Positions 10,024-18,593 of a stretch of 64,000 nucleotides of DNA are shown here, in pieces. The notes below the pieces were generated by a model. The model ran no database searches and was not told where the DNA came from. It saw nothing but the letters and a program-made list of their open reading frames with translations. The DNA lies in assembly GCF_000970025.1 (NCBI RefSeq), contig NZ_CP009528.1, forward strand, positions 3,769,168-3,833,167. Reading direction: 5' to 3'. The position numbers and the translations under genes were made by a program. The DNA comes from Methanosarcina barkeri MS (GTDB lineage: Archaea; Halobacteriota; Methanosarcinia; Methanosarcinales; Methanosarcinaceae). Every line of letters begins with the position of its first letter. Within the stretch, counting starts at the first letter, position 1.

Positions 10024-10219
10024 TCAACAATCTAAAACTGATATTTCCTTTAAGGAATATATGATTTAAGATTTTTGTTCAGTAAGAAATACAAGCTTGA
10101 AAAAAGTGAGATTTCTTTGAAAATTTTTTAGATAATTTGAAGTTTAAGTACTAATTGTAAAAAAGAAGAAAATTATAGTTCCCTTGAAAAGAAAGTCATA
10201 GTTTCCTTGAAAAAGAAAG

Positions 10220-11023
10220 TTATAGTTCCCTCAACAGACGGAACCCGAGATTGGCAAGCCGACTCTCAGTTTTGCGTTTGAAGCGGCCAGCTGAACGGCA
10301 GAGACCTGTCTCGCAGAGCCAGCTGCACCCACGAGAAACCCGATCAGGGCTACTGTCATCTTCCCACGCGCTCCCATCCGAAGGAGCACCATTATAATTA
10401 TCGTGCCAATTATCCTGTACCCATTCCCAGACATTCCCGTTAATATCATAAAGTCCCCAGGGATTTGGTTTCTTGCAGCCAATAACATGAGTCTTATCGC
10501 CTGAATTTCCAGCATGCCAGACGTATTCATCAAGTATTGACTCGTCTTCACCAAAGAAACACCTTGTTTGTGTGTCGGCGCGGCAGGCGTATTCCCATTC
10601 GGCTTCTGAAGGTAAGCGGTATTTGTCAGTTCCTTCCATTTCATTCAGCTTTATGATAAACTCCTGAGCTTCGTTCCAGGAAATCATCTCAACAGGATGG
10701 TCTTCACCCTTGCAGTATGAATGATTGTTGCCCATTATCTTTTTCCACTGTTTTTGCGTGACAGCGGATTTACCCAGATAAAAAGAGTTATTAATTTTTA
10801 CTTTATGAACCGGAGACTCGAAATCTGATCTGTCTTTCTCTTCTAAAGGTGAACCCATCTCGAATTCACCGGCCGGGATCAGTGCAAATTGTATACCTGT
10901 AAAAGGACTGATAAAGGTTTCAGTATCATCCGGATTATCAGCCAGTACAAGAATAGACGACTCTTCAGTTTCCTCAGTTTTCAGGTAGTATCGAATTGTA
11001 TTAATGTAAGTCTTAATATTCAT
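10220..11023 (-). CDS. FGE/SUMF1-domain protein
   Basis: This 267-residue protein has a short N-terminal region (about 1-40) and then a complete formylglycine-generating-enzyme-type domain: PAGEFEMGS near 52, HPVEMISWNEAQEF near 115, YRLPSEAEWEYACRA near 135, NPWGLYDINGNVWEWV near 185 and a C-terminal LGFRLL. Such domains occur in true sulfatase activators and, often, as ligand- or effector-linked modules in bacterial and archaeal conflict operons. Two cysteines (CETGLC) lie near the usual catalytic region, but counted from the conserved Arg and GFR end they are offset from the FGE catalytic pair. ATG 11023 is preferred to TTG 11032. It lies upstream of the EACC1-like and caspase remnants on the same strand. 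Confidence 0.8.
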   Translation of the reverse strand: MNIKTYINTIRYYLKTEETEESSILVLADNPDDTETFISPFTGIQFALIPAGEFEMGSPLEEKDRSDFESPVHKVKINNSFYLGKSAVTQKQWKKIMGNNHSYCKGEDHPVEMISWNEAQEFIIKLNEMEGTDKYRLPSEAEWEYACRADTQTRCFFGEDESILDEYVWHAGNSGDKTHVIGCKKPNPWGLYDINGNVWEWVQDNWHDNYNGAPSDGSAWEDDSSPDRVSRGCSWLCETGLCRSAGRFKRKTESRLANLGFRLLREL

Positions 11024-11319
11024 AATTCCCAAAACCCCACTCCATAAGAATACCTATTGAGTTGTCAATTTTTAACTTAGAAGTTCCTATTTTCGAATAT
11101 TGTTTGTCTATTTTCACTTTTAATTCTTATTTCTTTTCGTTTTTAAATTTTTATTTGTCAATTTTCATTTTTCGTTACAATTTTCCAGAATATAATTCAA
11201 TTCATATTTGTCAATTTAGAATTTTAATTTATACATATCGATTTTTATATTCAGCTTATCAAGTTCATTATTGGTTTTAGCTCTAATTTGTTAGATTTTA
11301 GTACTGCAAGTCCATATAT

Positions 11320-11420
11320 CCTCAATAAATCATGGATAAACACAAATAAACACAGATAAACAGATGGTTTCAATTCGCGTGGTTTCAATTCGTGTTTATC
11401 CATGTCCATCCATGGTTTTT
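11320..11420. repeat. Dispersed hairpin repeat (related copy near 49.8 kb)
   Basis: The left arm contains CATGGATAAACACAAATAAA and the right arm GTGTTTATCCATG, with GTTTCAATTCG between them. A related inverted-repeat copy with GATAAACACGGATAAA and GAATTGAAAC occurs at about 49780-49850. The rest of the 11033-12026 spacer is AT-rich, and I see no gene in it apart from the MITE below. Confidence 0.55.
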
Positions 11421-11715
11421 TATGAGAAACTCATTACAGTGTTGATTTCAAAGTCCAGTTTTATTTTTTATAATTTGGAATCGATGCACTAGAACTCGTT
11501 ATAATATCGTTGCATATTGTTGTTCTAGGAGATTAAACATTACTGCCACAAAATACATGGATCAAGAGTCTTTATGTATCTGCCATAATAAAGAGAATTA
11601 TCTAAACTTAAATTGACTGCTAAACGTTTTTAAAAAAACTCATATAACCAAAAGTAAAATATGAGATTGATCTATCATAGAAAAAACCAGCCAGATCCTC
11701 TTAACTAAATCAGTT

Positions 11716-11833
11716 TAGGACTTATGCAGTGGAGGAGTAAAATCAAGTGCGTTAAAGACTGTGCATATAAGTTAAGTTTAAGACAGTTAGCGATCCGATA
11801 CTGTTGATTTTTCAATTCAACTGCTAAGTCCTA
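11716..11833. mobile_element. 118-bp MITE with IS-like terminal repeats
   Basis: TAGGACTTATGCAGT at the left end and ACTGCTAAGTCCTA at the right end are inverted repeats. They match the 16-bp ends of the insertion sequence at 36022-37160 (TAGGACTTACGCAGTT) with few changes. There is no coding capacity, so this is probably a non-autonomous derivative mobilised by that transposase. Confidence 0.7.
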
Positions 11834-12026
11834 TATCCATCCAAGTTAAAAACCCCAAACCAAGAATTTAATAAAAATCCCTGATCGAAATCACTGAACA
11901 AAACCCGATTAAAATAGTAAACCATACCTGATCAGAATCCATAAACTATACCCTGATCGGAATTTCTAAACCGCAATCCTGATCAGAACTCCTAAATTAA
12001 GATCCAAAACCAGAAGCCCTGAAATT

Positions 12027-13271
12027 ATGGATAATCGAACCGCCCGCTTTTTGAAAACTCGCTTCCAGAACTATTACAAAAATGCCAAAATAGGCCTTCC
12101 TGACCACCTGCCTAACAGAGAATGGGCTTTCATCTTCTTTGACAATATGCCTGAAAAGATGATGCACAGACACAAGGCCTTCGGCTCACCCGGAGAAGTT
12201 CTTGACTATCTTTACGGCATGGCTCCTGCACATGTTTACAATTCAACTGCGTATTACGAATATCCTGATGCGCGGAAAATGAATGAGAAGAACTGGCTAG
12301 GGGCAGAATTGATTTTCGACCTTGATGCAGACCACCTTCCAGATGCCCCGAGAAACTACGCAGATATGCTGGAGCTTGTAAAGAAGGAAACTTTCAAGCT
12401 CATGGATTTCCTTTTAGATGATTTCGGGTTTTCGGAGAAGGAAATTGAGCTGGTATTCTCCGGAGGAAGAGGGTATCATTTCCATGTCAGAAGCCCAAAA
12501 GTCCTGAAGCTTGGAAGTGCTGAAAGAAGGGAAATCGTAAATTATCTCAGCGGAAGAGACCTTGATTTCAAATATTTTTTCAAGGAAGTTCCCATGGATG
12601 GGGAATTCGGAACCGGCTCAAAGACATTTAAAGGAATGAAAAACGTGCCTATGAAATGCACACTTGTGGGACATGATTCAGGCTGGGGAAGAAGGATTGC
12701 GCTTTATCTTACGGATTATATGAAAAACGAATGCGAAAAGAGGTACAAAAAAGATATGTTTTCCGAACTTCGCAGGTATGAGAAAGTCGGGGATACTACA
12801 GTAAAAAAACTGATTAGTCTTACAAATAGTGAAAATGGTTTAAAGGATATCCTTGAGAAAGGAAGGCTTGACTTTGACGTCAGAAACTTTAAAGATATTG
12901 CTGCCTATTTTATGAGAGAGTCTGTTGAAGATTTCCTGCACAGATTTGGAGCCAGTGTTGACGAACCCGTGACTGCAGACATCAAACGTTTGATCCGGGT
13001 GCCTGGCTCATTGCATGGTGGGTCAGGTATGCTGGTAAAGAAACTTTCCTTGTCCGAGTTAGAGAAGTTCGACCCACTTACCGATGCTGTTGTCTTTGGC
13101 GAAAGGCCGGTAAAAATAACAGTTTTAAAACCTTTTTCGGTGCAGTTAAAGGGTAAGGACTTAAAAGTAGAAGAGGGCATACAGGAAGTTCCTGAGTATG
13201 CGGCAGTGTACTTAATTTGTAGAGGTGTTGCTGAGTATGGACATAGAAGAAATCAGCCAGGTCCTGTATAA
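12027..13271 (+). CDS. priS: DNA primase catalytic small subunit PriS
   Basis: This 414-residue protein is the archaeal/eukaryotic-type primase catalytic subunit, which synthesises primers with PriL. The catalytic acidic motif is ELIFDLDADHL (about 93-103, with the DxD pair), followed by SGGRGYHFHVRSPK (about 149-162). The conserved primase end LIRVPGSLHGGSG is near 321-333. The length matches euryarchaeal PriS. The gene overlaps the start of the GINS gene by 35 bases, so replication initiation proteins are co-expressed. Confidence 0.96.
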   Translation: MDNRTARFLKTRFQNYYKNAKIGLPDHLPNREWAFIFFDNMPEKMMHRHKAFGSPGEVLDYLYGMAPAHVYNSTAYYEYPDARKMNEKNWLGAELIFDLDADHLPDAPRNYADMLELVKKETFKLMDFLLDDFGFSEKEIELVFSGGRGYHFHVRSPKVLKLGSAERREIVNYLSGRDLDFKYFFKEVPMDGEFGTGSKTFKGMKNVPMKCTLVGHDSGWGRRIALYLTDYMKNECEKRYKKDMFSELRRYEKVGDTTVKKLISLTNSENGLKDILEKGRLDFDVRNFKDIAAYFMRESVEDFLHRFGASVDEPVTADIKRLIRVPGSLHGGSGMLVKKLSLSELEKFDPLTDAVVFGERPVKITVLKPFSVQLKGKDLKVEEGIQEVPEYAAVYLICRGVAEYGHRRNQPGPV

Positions 13272-13941
13272 GGAAGAAAAACAGACAATAAAGACAATTC
13301 CAGCTGATTTTTACCTGGAGGCTGAGAAATATGTCCGGAAACTCGAAGAAGAGATTGAAAAAATCGGCAATTCCCGTTCTCCGGAGTTCAAAATGCTTCA
13401 AGATGAGCATGAAAGAGCACTTTCGGACCTTGAAACTATCTTCATGAAAAGGATAGGAAAAGTTATAATCAGGGCAACAACCCAGTCTAATGCGAATAAA
13501 CCGATTTCAAAAGACATCGAAAAATTACTTCCTGTAGAAAAGAGGCTTTATGATCTCGTACTGCAAGGAATTAAAGCCGCAAAAATCGAACTTTTAGGTC
13601 CTATTCTGTACCCTGGTTCCGAGAATACTGCAGTCTGGCCTGAAATCATGGAAAGACAATTCTCTGCCGGTTTCAAGGGGGGAACAGAAGCAAAAATGAG
13701 GACTCCTGTTATTGCAGCCAGAGGGGAAACAGGGGCAATTCCAGACAAAAACAATATAAATGAGGAATACGTTGTTGTCCGAATACTGAAGGATCTGCCT
13801 ACCTTTACAGGCGCAGATGGCCGAAATTATACTGTCAGTGCCGAAGAAGTCGTTGTTTTGCCGCAGCTCAATGCCACAGGGCTGATAAAGCGCAATGCAG
13901 CTAAACTGATTGTTGGACAGGAAGACTCGGGAAAAGACTGA
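13237..13941 (+). CDS. gins51: GINS complex subunit Gins51
   Basis: This 234-residue protein is the archaeal Sld5/Psf1-like GINS subunit, which links MCM helicase to primase and polymerase. The helical A domain comes first (IEEISQVLYKEEKQTIKTIP, coiled region about 25-70) and the small beta B domain follows at the C-terminus (VVVRILKDLPTFTGADGRNY, then LPQLNATGLIKRNAAKLI). The frame opens at GTG 13225, but ATG 13237 sits nine bases after GAGGTG and is the better start. Overlap with priS is a common archaeal arrangement and supports the assignment. Confidence 0.88.
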   Translation: MDIEEISQVLYKEEKQTIKTIPADFYLEAEKYVRKLEEEIEKIGNSRSPEFKMLQDEHERALSDLETIFMKRIGKVIIRATTQSNANKPISKDIEKLLPVEKRLYDLVLQGIKAAKIELLGPILYPGSENTAVWPEIMERQFSAGFKGGTEAKMRTPVIAARGETGAIPDKNNINEEYVVVRILKDLPTFTGADGRNYTVSAEEVVVLPQLNATGLIKRNAAKLIVGQEDSGKD

Positions 13942-14118
13942 TTTCCTGGAAAAAATTAATTTCCTGAGATTTACAGCTTGTTTTAGCTTGAGAAAAGAGG
14001 CGGCAGGCAGTTTGAAGTGTTGGAGATTCGGAGTTAAGCCATGAAGGCCGGAAAGCCTATCAGGTAATAGTATGAGTATTTATATGTGTAGCTATATTTG
14101 TGTACCTTAACCTTGTTA

Positions 14119-14212
14119 GCACCAAGCTTTTTAAAAAAGCTTGAGCAAAAACTAATAATAGCTTAACCTTATAGCACCAGGCTTTTTAAGAAAAAGCTTG
14201 AGCAAAAACTAG
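14119..14212. repeat. Two diverged copies of a hairpin repeat
   Basis: CAAGCTTTTTAAAAAAGCTTG and AGGCTTTTTAAGAAAAAGCTT, each followed by AGCAAAAACTA, are small self-complementary repeats. They resemble the CCTTTTGAAAAAAGGCTTGA elements at 32, 45 and 61.6 kb. They lie in the 540-bp spacer before rpl44e, which otherwise holds no gene. A 17-bp direct repeat containing CCATATGTATTACT (about 14383-14415) lies just before the operon. Confidence 0.5.
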
Positions 14213-14481
14213 TAGTACCTTAACCTTGTAAATGCTTTTGACCTCGCCTTGATAGAAGGTTTCTAATCGTGATATCGAGACCGAAAGAGGTTTGAAAAAT
14301 ATCAAGTTCATCTAATCAAAGGCTTCCCAAATAAGATCTTCCCAGGATCTAAATGCCGTACGTAAACGCCATACGTATAATTTCCATATGTATTACTTTC
14401 CATATGTATTACTATAGTGTCTTTCCGCGAAAGCCGGAGAAGACAAGCTGCATACCAATAATCATTAAAAAGGTGTAGAGA

Positions 14482-14760
14482 ATGAAAATTCCAAAGAAGT
14501 TCAGGAGTTACTGCCCTTACTGTAAAACCCATCAGGAAATGACGGTTGAAAGGGTCAGAAAGGGTCAGGCTTCATCTATGACTCGCATTGCAAGACAGAA
14601 GAATAGACAGCAGGGCATAGGAAACAGTGGGAAATTCTCCAAGGTGCCCGGTGGCGACAAGCCCACAAAACGCATCTGGCTTAGATACCGCTGCACAGTA
14701 TGTAAGAAAGCCTACCAGAAACCATGTTTCAGGGCAAAGAAGTTTGAGTTCAAGGAGTAA
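14482..14760 (+). CDS. rpl44e: 50S ribosomal protein L44e
   Basis: This 92-residue zinc-ribbon ribosomal protein is recognised by its start [20 protein letters not shown], the basic centre with [15 protein letters not shown], and the second Cys pair CTVCKKAY. It is a large-subunit component near the E site. It opens an operon with rps27e, aIF2-alpha, nop10 and a PAC2 chaperone, a gene order widely conserved in Euryarchaeota. RBS AAGGTG lies upstream of ATG 14482. Confidence 0.97.
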   Translation: MKIPKKFRSYCPYCKTHQEMTVERVRKGQASSMTRIARQKNRQQGIGNSGKFSKVPGGDKPTKRIWLRYRCTVCKKAYQKPCFRAKKFEFKE

Positions 14761-14955
<195 letters not shown>

Positions 14956-15027
14956 GCGAACAGGTAAAAGCACTTTATAGCATTGAGTAACAGGTAATAA
15001 AAAGATAAAACTTGAGAAGTGGTGCGA

Positions 15028-15834
15028 ATGGGAAACGATAACTGGCCCGAAGTCGGAGAATTTGTTGTTTGTACTGTAAAGAATGTGACGGATTTCGGAG
15101 CCTATGTCGAGCTTGAGGAGTTCGGAGGGAGAGAAGGTTTTATCCATATCTCCGAAATAAAAGCAGGCTGGGTCAAGTACGTCAGGGACTACGTAAGGGA
15201 AGGGCAGAAGATAGTCTGCAAGGTTCTTAACGTGGACCCTTCCCGCGGCCACATCGACCTTTCATTGAAAGATGTAAACGAGCACCAAAGGCGCGCTAAA
15301 ATCCAGGAATGGAAAAATGAGCAAAAAGCCGCCAAGTGGCTCCAGTTCGTGGCTGAAGAGACAAATACCGATGAGGATACCCTGCAAGCTTTGCACGAAA
15401 AACTCGTAGAAGAGTTCGGAAGTGCATATTTAGCCTTTGAAGAAGCTGCCATCGAAGGAGAGAAAGCCTTCAAAGGAGTCAAAGTTAATAAGAAATATTT
15501 AAAGAGTATAATCAAGATAGCAGGGGAAAACATCAAACTGCCTTTTGTAGACATTGCAGGCTATGTGGATCTGACCTGTACCCTTCCAAACGGTGTAGAA
15601 GTTATAAAGCAAGCCCTGAGTGCTGCAAATTCTGTCGATGACGTTGATGGAAAAGACATAAGGCTCGAAATAAGTTACACAGGGGCTCCAAGATATCGAA
15701 TCAAGGTAATTGCCCCGGATTACAAGAAAGCTGAATCAGTCCTTAAAAAATCTGCCCAGATAGCAGTCGATACCATTGCCAAACTTGGCGGACATGGGAC
15801 TTTCAAGCGGCATATCGAATCGGCAAAGGCGTGA
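15028..15834 (+). CDS. eif2a: Translation initiation factor aIF2 subunit alpha
   Basis: About 268 residues form the alpha subunit of the archaeal initiator-tRNA-binding aIF2 heterotrimer. An N-terminal S1 domain (VGEFVVCTVKNVTDFGAYVE, HISEIKAGWVKYVRDYVREG) is followed by a helical domain and a C-terminal alpha-beta domain (YTGAPRYRIKVIAPDYKKAE). Start choice is uncertain. ATG 15028 has only a close GGTG, while in-frame GTG codons at 15019 and 15022 would add two or three residues. The gene follows rps27e after about 70 bases, and its TGA overlaps the ribosome-binding site of nop10. Confidence 0.95.
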   Translation: MGNDNWPEVGEFVVCTVKNVTDFGAYVELEEFGGREGFIHISEIKAGWVKYVRDYVREGQKIVCKVLNVDPSRGHIDLSLKDVNEHQRRAKIQEWKNEQKAAKWLQFVAEETNTDEDTLQALHEKLVEEFGSAYLAFEEAAIEGEKAFKGVKVNKKYLKSIIKIAGENIKLPFVDIAGYVDLTCTLPNGVEVIKQALSAANSVDDVDGKDIRLEISYTGAPRYRIKVIAPDYKKAESVLKKSAQIAVDTIAKLGGHGTFKRHIESAKA

Positions 15835-15840
15835 TACCCT

Positions 15841-15996
15841 TTGGGACAAAAGATCCGCAAATGCAAAAATTGCGGCAGGTACACTTTAAGGGAAATTTGT
15901 CCGGTCTGTGGGGAAAAAGCTTTCTCCCCAAATCCGGCTCGCTTTTCTCCTCAGGACCCTTATGGCAGGTACCGTAGAATGGCAAAGAAAGGATAA
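15841..15996 (+). CDS. nop10: H/ACA RNP protein Nop10 (TTG start)
   Basis: This short gene encodes 51 residues starting MGQKIRKCKNCGRYTLREI and containing CPVCG, FSPNPARFSPQDPYG and RYRRMAKKG. It is the Nop10 subunit of the box H/ACA pseudouridylation complex, which supports Cbf5. The start codon is TTG at 15841, preceded by CGTGAT at the end of the aIF2-alpha gene. It is easy to miss because of its size and TTG start. The order aIF2-alpha, nop10, PAC2 protein is conserved in Euryarchaeota, which strengthens the call. Confidence 0.93.
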   Translation: MGQKIRKCKNCGRYTLREICPVCGEKAFSPNPARFSPQDPYGRYRRMAKKG

Positions 15997-16005
15997 GGAA
16001 TTGTT

Positions 16006-16776
16006 ATGCAACAAAGTACACTTGTCCGCCTGAAAGGAAACCTTGAACTTAAAAACCCAATCCTTGTAGTGGGACTTCCAGGAGTAGGACTCGTAGGTAA
16101 GCTAGTGGCAGAGCATCTGGTAGACGAACTTGGGGCTGAAAAAGTAATAGAAGTTTATTCTCCGCATTTTCCACCTCAGGTACTGGTCAATAAAGACTGT
16201 ACAGTCCGTCCGGTAAGCAACACTATATACTACGCAAAAGCAAAAGAAAATGACATCCTTTTCCTTGTAGGAGATCATCAGAGTACAACTTCACAGGGAC
16301 ATTATGAACTCTGTTCGCTTTATCTTGACATTGCAGAAGAGTTTGGAGTGAAGAGGATTTACACTCTCGGAGGGTATCCCACAGGCAAACTGACCTATGA
16401 AGATACAGTCCTTGGGGTCGCAAATGACACGAAACTGATCGAAGAAATCAAAGAGTATGGGGTAGAGTTCAGAGAATCCGAACCCAGCGGCGGTATAGTT
16501 GGAGCTTCTGGCCTGCTTGTAGCTTTCAGTAAGATGCGAGGCATTGATGCTGCCTGCCTTATGGGTATGACCCCAGGATATTTAATGGACCCTAAAAGCG
16601 CCCAGTCTCTTCTAAAAGTGCTCTGTAAAATGTTCGGAATTGAAGTAAACATGGAGTCTCTTGAGAAAAAGGCCGAGGAAATGGAAAGCATTCTTGAGAA
16701 GCTAAAGGAAAAAGAAGAACAACAGACAATCCAGGAAGCCAAACCTACCGAAGAAGACCTGCGCTATATAGGATGA
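16006..16776 (+). CDS. PAC2-family proteasome assembly chaperone
   Basis: This 256-residue protein belongs to the PAC2 family, whose archaeal members (PbaA/PbaB) help assemble 20S proteasome alpha rings. The core begins PILVVGLPGVGLVGKLVAEH and includes YTLGGYPTGKLT and SGGIVGASGLLVAFS. A C-terminal coiled coil (about 215-245, rich in Glu and Lys) ends in a YIG tail. C-terminal tails with a hydrophobic-Tyr-X motif dock on proteasome rings, and LRYIG fits this pattern. It is the last gene of the ribosomal operon; RBS AAGGA overlaps the nop10 stop. Confidence 0.85.
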   Translation: MQQSTLVRLKGNLELKNPILVVGLPGVGLVGKLVAEHLVDELGAEKVIEVYSPHFPPQVLVNKDCTVRPVSNTIYYAKAKENDILFLVGDHQSTTSQGHYELCSLYLDIAEEFGVKRIYTLGGYPTGKLTYEDTVLGVANDTKLIEEIKEYGVEFRESEPSGGIVGASGLLVAFSKMRGIDAACLMGMTPGYLMDPKSAQSLLKVLCKMFGIEVNMESLEKKAEEMESILEKLKEKEEQQTIQEAKPTEEDLRYIG

Positions 16777-16876
16777 TGTGGTCTTAGAAATGACCAGAGA
16801 ATTAAGTATGAATTTAGCTAAGGCTATCTAATTAAAGTGAACACCAAAAGTTGGATTTTCCGGTAAAGGGAAGGAA

Positions 16877-18250
16877 ATGAAAGTCAATACAGACCTCCAT
16901 CTCCATTCAAAGTACTCCATGGCATCTTCCAGAAGAATGGAACTGCCGACAATTGCCAGGGAGGCTTCAAAAAAAGGGATGGAATTAATCGGTACTGCAG
17001 ACTGTACTCATCCGAAGTGGCTAGAAGAGATCAAAAGAGTATCTGTTTCAGATGAAGAAATCCGCATAGATGAGATTTATTTTATCCCAACTACCGAGAT
17101 AGAAGACCGAAACCGTGTACACCATCTTCTGATTTTACCTTCGGTTTCAAAGGCTGAAGAATTGGCCGAGCGCATTGCTCCTTTCGGCAACCTTGAAGCC
17201 GACGGCCGTCCCAGTGTCAGGTTGAATGGCACTGAACTTGCAGAAATTGCAAAAGACGTTGGAGCCCTTATTGGCCCCTGCCATGCATTTACCCCCTGGA
17301 CTGCACTTTATGGCTACCATGACAGCCTGAAAAGTTGCTACGGGGATATGACAGATTATATTTCTTTTCTGGAGCTTGGTCTGAGTGCAGACAGTGACTA
17401 TGCAGACCGGATCCAGGACCTTCACCGCCTTACTTTTCTTTCGAACTCCGATGCCCACTCCCCTTATACCAATAAACTGGCAAGGGAGTTTACGCAGTTT
17501 GATGTGCCTGAGCTGACCTTTGATGGCTTGAAAAAAGCCATACTCAGGGAACAGGGGTATAAAGCTACCCTGAATGTAGGGTTCTTTCCCGAAGAGGGAA
17601 AATACAATCGGTCAGCCTGCATTAAGTGTTTTACTCAGTATCCGCTGTCTGAAGCCGTTGAGAATAAATGGCGCTGCCCGGTCTGCGGAGGCGTCATAAA
17701 GAAAGGGGTTTTCGACCGCGTGAATGAACTCGCAGACTTTAAAGAGCCGAAACATCCTGAATACCGCCCTCCTTACCTTCATCTCATTCCCCTTGCGGAA
17801 ATTATCCAGATGGCTCTCGGCCATGCAAGCGTTCAGACAAAAGGTGTACAAACGGCCTGGAACAAACTTATAGAACGCTTCGGAAACGAAGTCAAAGCTC
17901 TTATTTACTCCGAGCCTGAAGACCTGAAGGTCGTGGGTGATGACAGGATAGTAAATGCGATCCTGGCTTTCAGGAAAGGCAATGTCATAATCCATCCCGG
18001 TGGAGGAGGCCAGTATGGCTGGCTTGAGCTGCCTGAAAACCTGAAAAATGAAGAAATCCGGCAAACAGGACAGCTTTCATTTGCAGATCTTGAGGAGATA
18101 AATCCCACGAAAGCAAGCAAACCCGAAAAAAATAGGGCGAAAAATCTCCGGAAAAAACCCGGCGAAACCGAAAAAGAAAAGCCAGGTAATCAAGAACCGA
18201 ATAATACGGAACCGGATGATGCAGGCCAGAGTTCACTTTTCGATTTTTAA
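16877..18250 (+). CDS. Endonuclease Q (EndoQ), PHP-domain DNA repair nuclease
   Basis: This 457-residue protein matches EndoQ, which nicks DNA 5' of deaminated bases (uracil, hypoxanthine, xanthine) and abasic sites. The PHP domain begins NTDLHLHSKYSMASSRRMEL and continues with TEIEDRNRVHHLLILP, GPCHAFTPWTALYG and LSNSDAHSPYTNKLAREF, which supply metal-binding His and Asp residues. A zinc finger (CIKCFTQYPL, then CPVCGGVIKKGV) lies near 245-275, and a C-terminal helical region follows. The tail after about 400 is Lys/Glu/Pro-rich and ends QSSLFDF, which resembles a PCNA-interacting peptide. A good RBS (GGGAAGGA) precedes ATG 16877. Confidence 0.88.
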   Translation: MKVNTDLHLHSKYSMASSRRMELPTIAREASKKGMELIGTADCTHPKWLEEIKRVSVSDEEIRIDEIYFIPTTEIEDRNRVHHLLILPSVSKAEELAERIAPFGNLEADGRPSVRLNGTELAEIAKDVGALIGPCHAFTPWTALYGYHDSLKSCYGDMTDYISFLELGLSADSDYADRIQDLHRLTFLSNSDAHSPYTNKLAREFTQFDVPELTFDGLKKAILREQGYKATLNVGFFPEEGKYNRSACIKCFTQYPLSEAVENKWRCPVCGGVIKKGVFDRVNELADFKEPKHPEYRPPYLHLIPLAEIIQMALGHASVQTKGVQTAWNKLIERFGNEVKALIYSEPEDLKVVGDDRIVNAILAFRKGNVIIHPGGGGQYGWLELPENLKNEEIRQTGQLSFADLEEINPTKASKPEKNRAKNLRKKPGETEKEKPGNQEPNNTEPDDAGQSSLFDF

Positions 18251-18375
18251 GAAACAGGTTCGAGAATAATAAGATATATAAGAAAGAAAGTATATTCACT
18301 ATCCCTGCATCTGAAACACGTTGCATTAAAAACGTAGGGTAGCGCCCGGAAATTGTTCTCACTTTAAAACAAAAT

Positions 18376-18459
18376 GCCCAGGTAGTCTAGTGGTAAGGCG
18401 ACGGTCTCGAAAACCGTTTCTTCTTTGGGAGAGCGCAGGTTCAAATCCTGCCCTGGGCG
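18376..18459 (+). tRNA. tRNA-Ser(CGA)
   Basis: The acceptor stem GCCCAGG pairs with CCTGGGC, and the discriminator is G. Anticodon stem ACGGT/ACCGT encloses loop CTCGAAA, giving anticodon CGA, which reads UCG serine codons. The long variable arm and T arm GCAGG-TTCAAAT-CCTGC are typical of tRNA-Ser. No intron is present, and CCA is not encoded. Confidence 0.95.
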
Positions 18460-18593
18460 CTAATCTTTGAGTTAAAAGCTCAAAAAAAGATTACTTGAGC
18501 TTAAACAATGACTTTTCTCTTTTCCTATGGCCCACCACCAATCAGTTGATATTTTTCAATATTTAACTCACTCTTATTTCTACTTTATGTGCC

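Noticed and set aside
10220-11023. Active sulfatase-activating FGE based on CETGLC
   Set aside because: Counting from the conserved Arg and GFR end, the two cysteines are shifted from the catalytic pair of true FGE enzymes, so activity should not be assumed.
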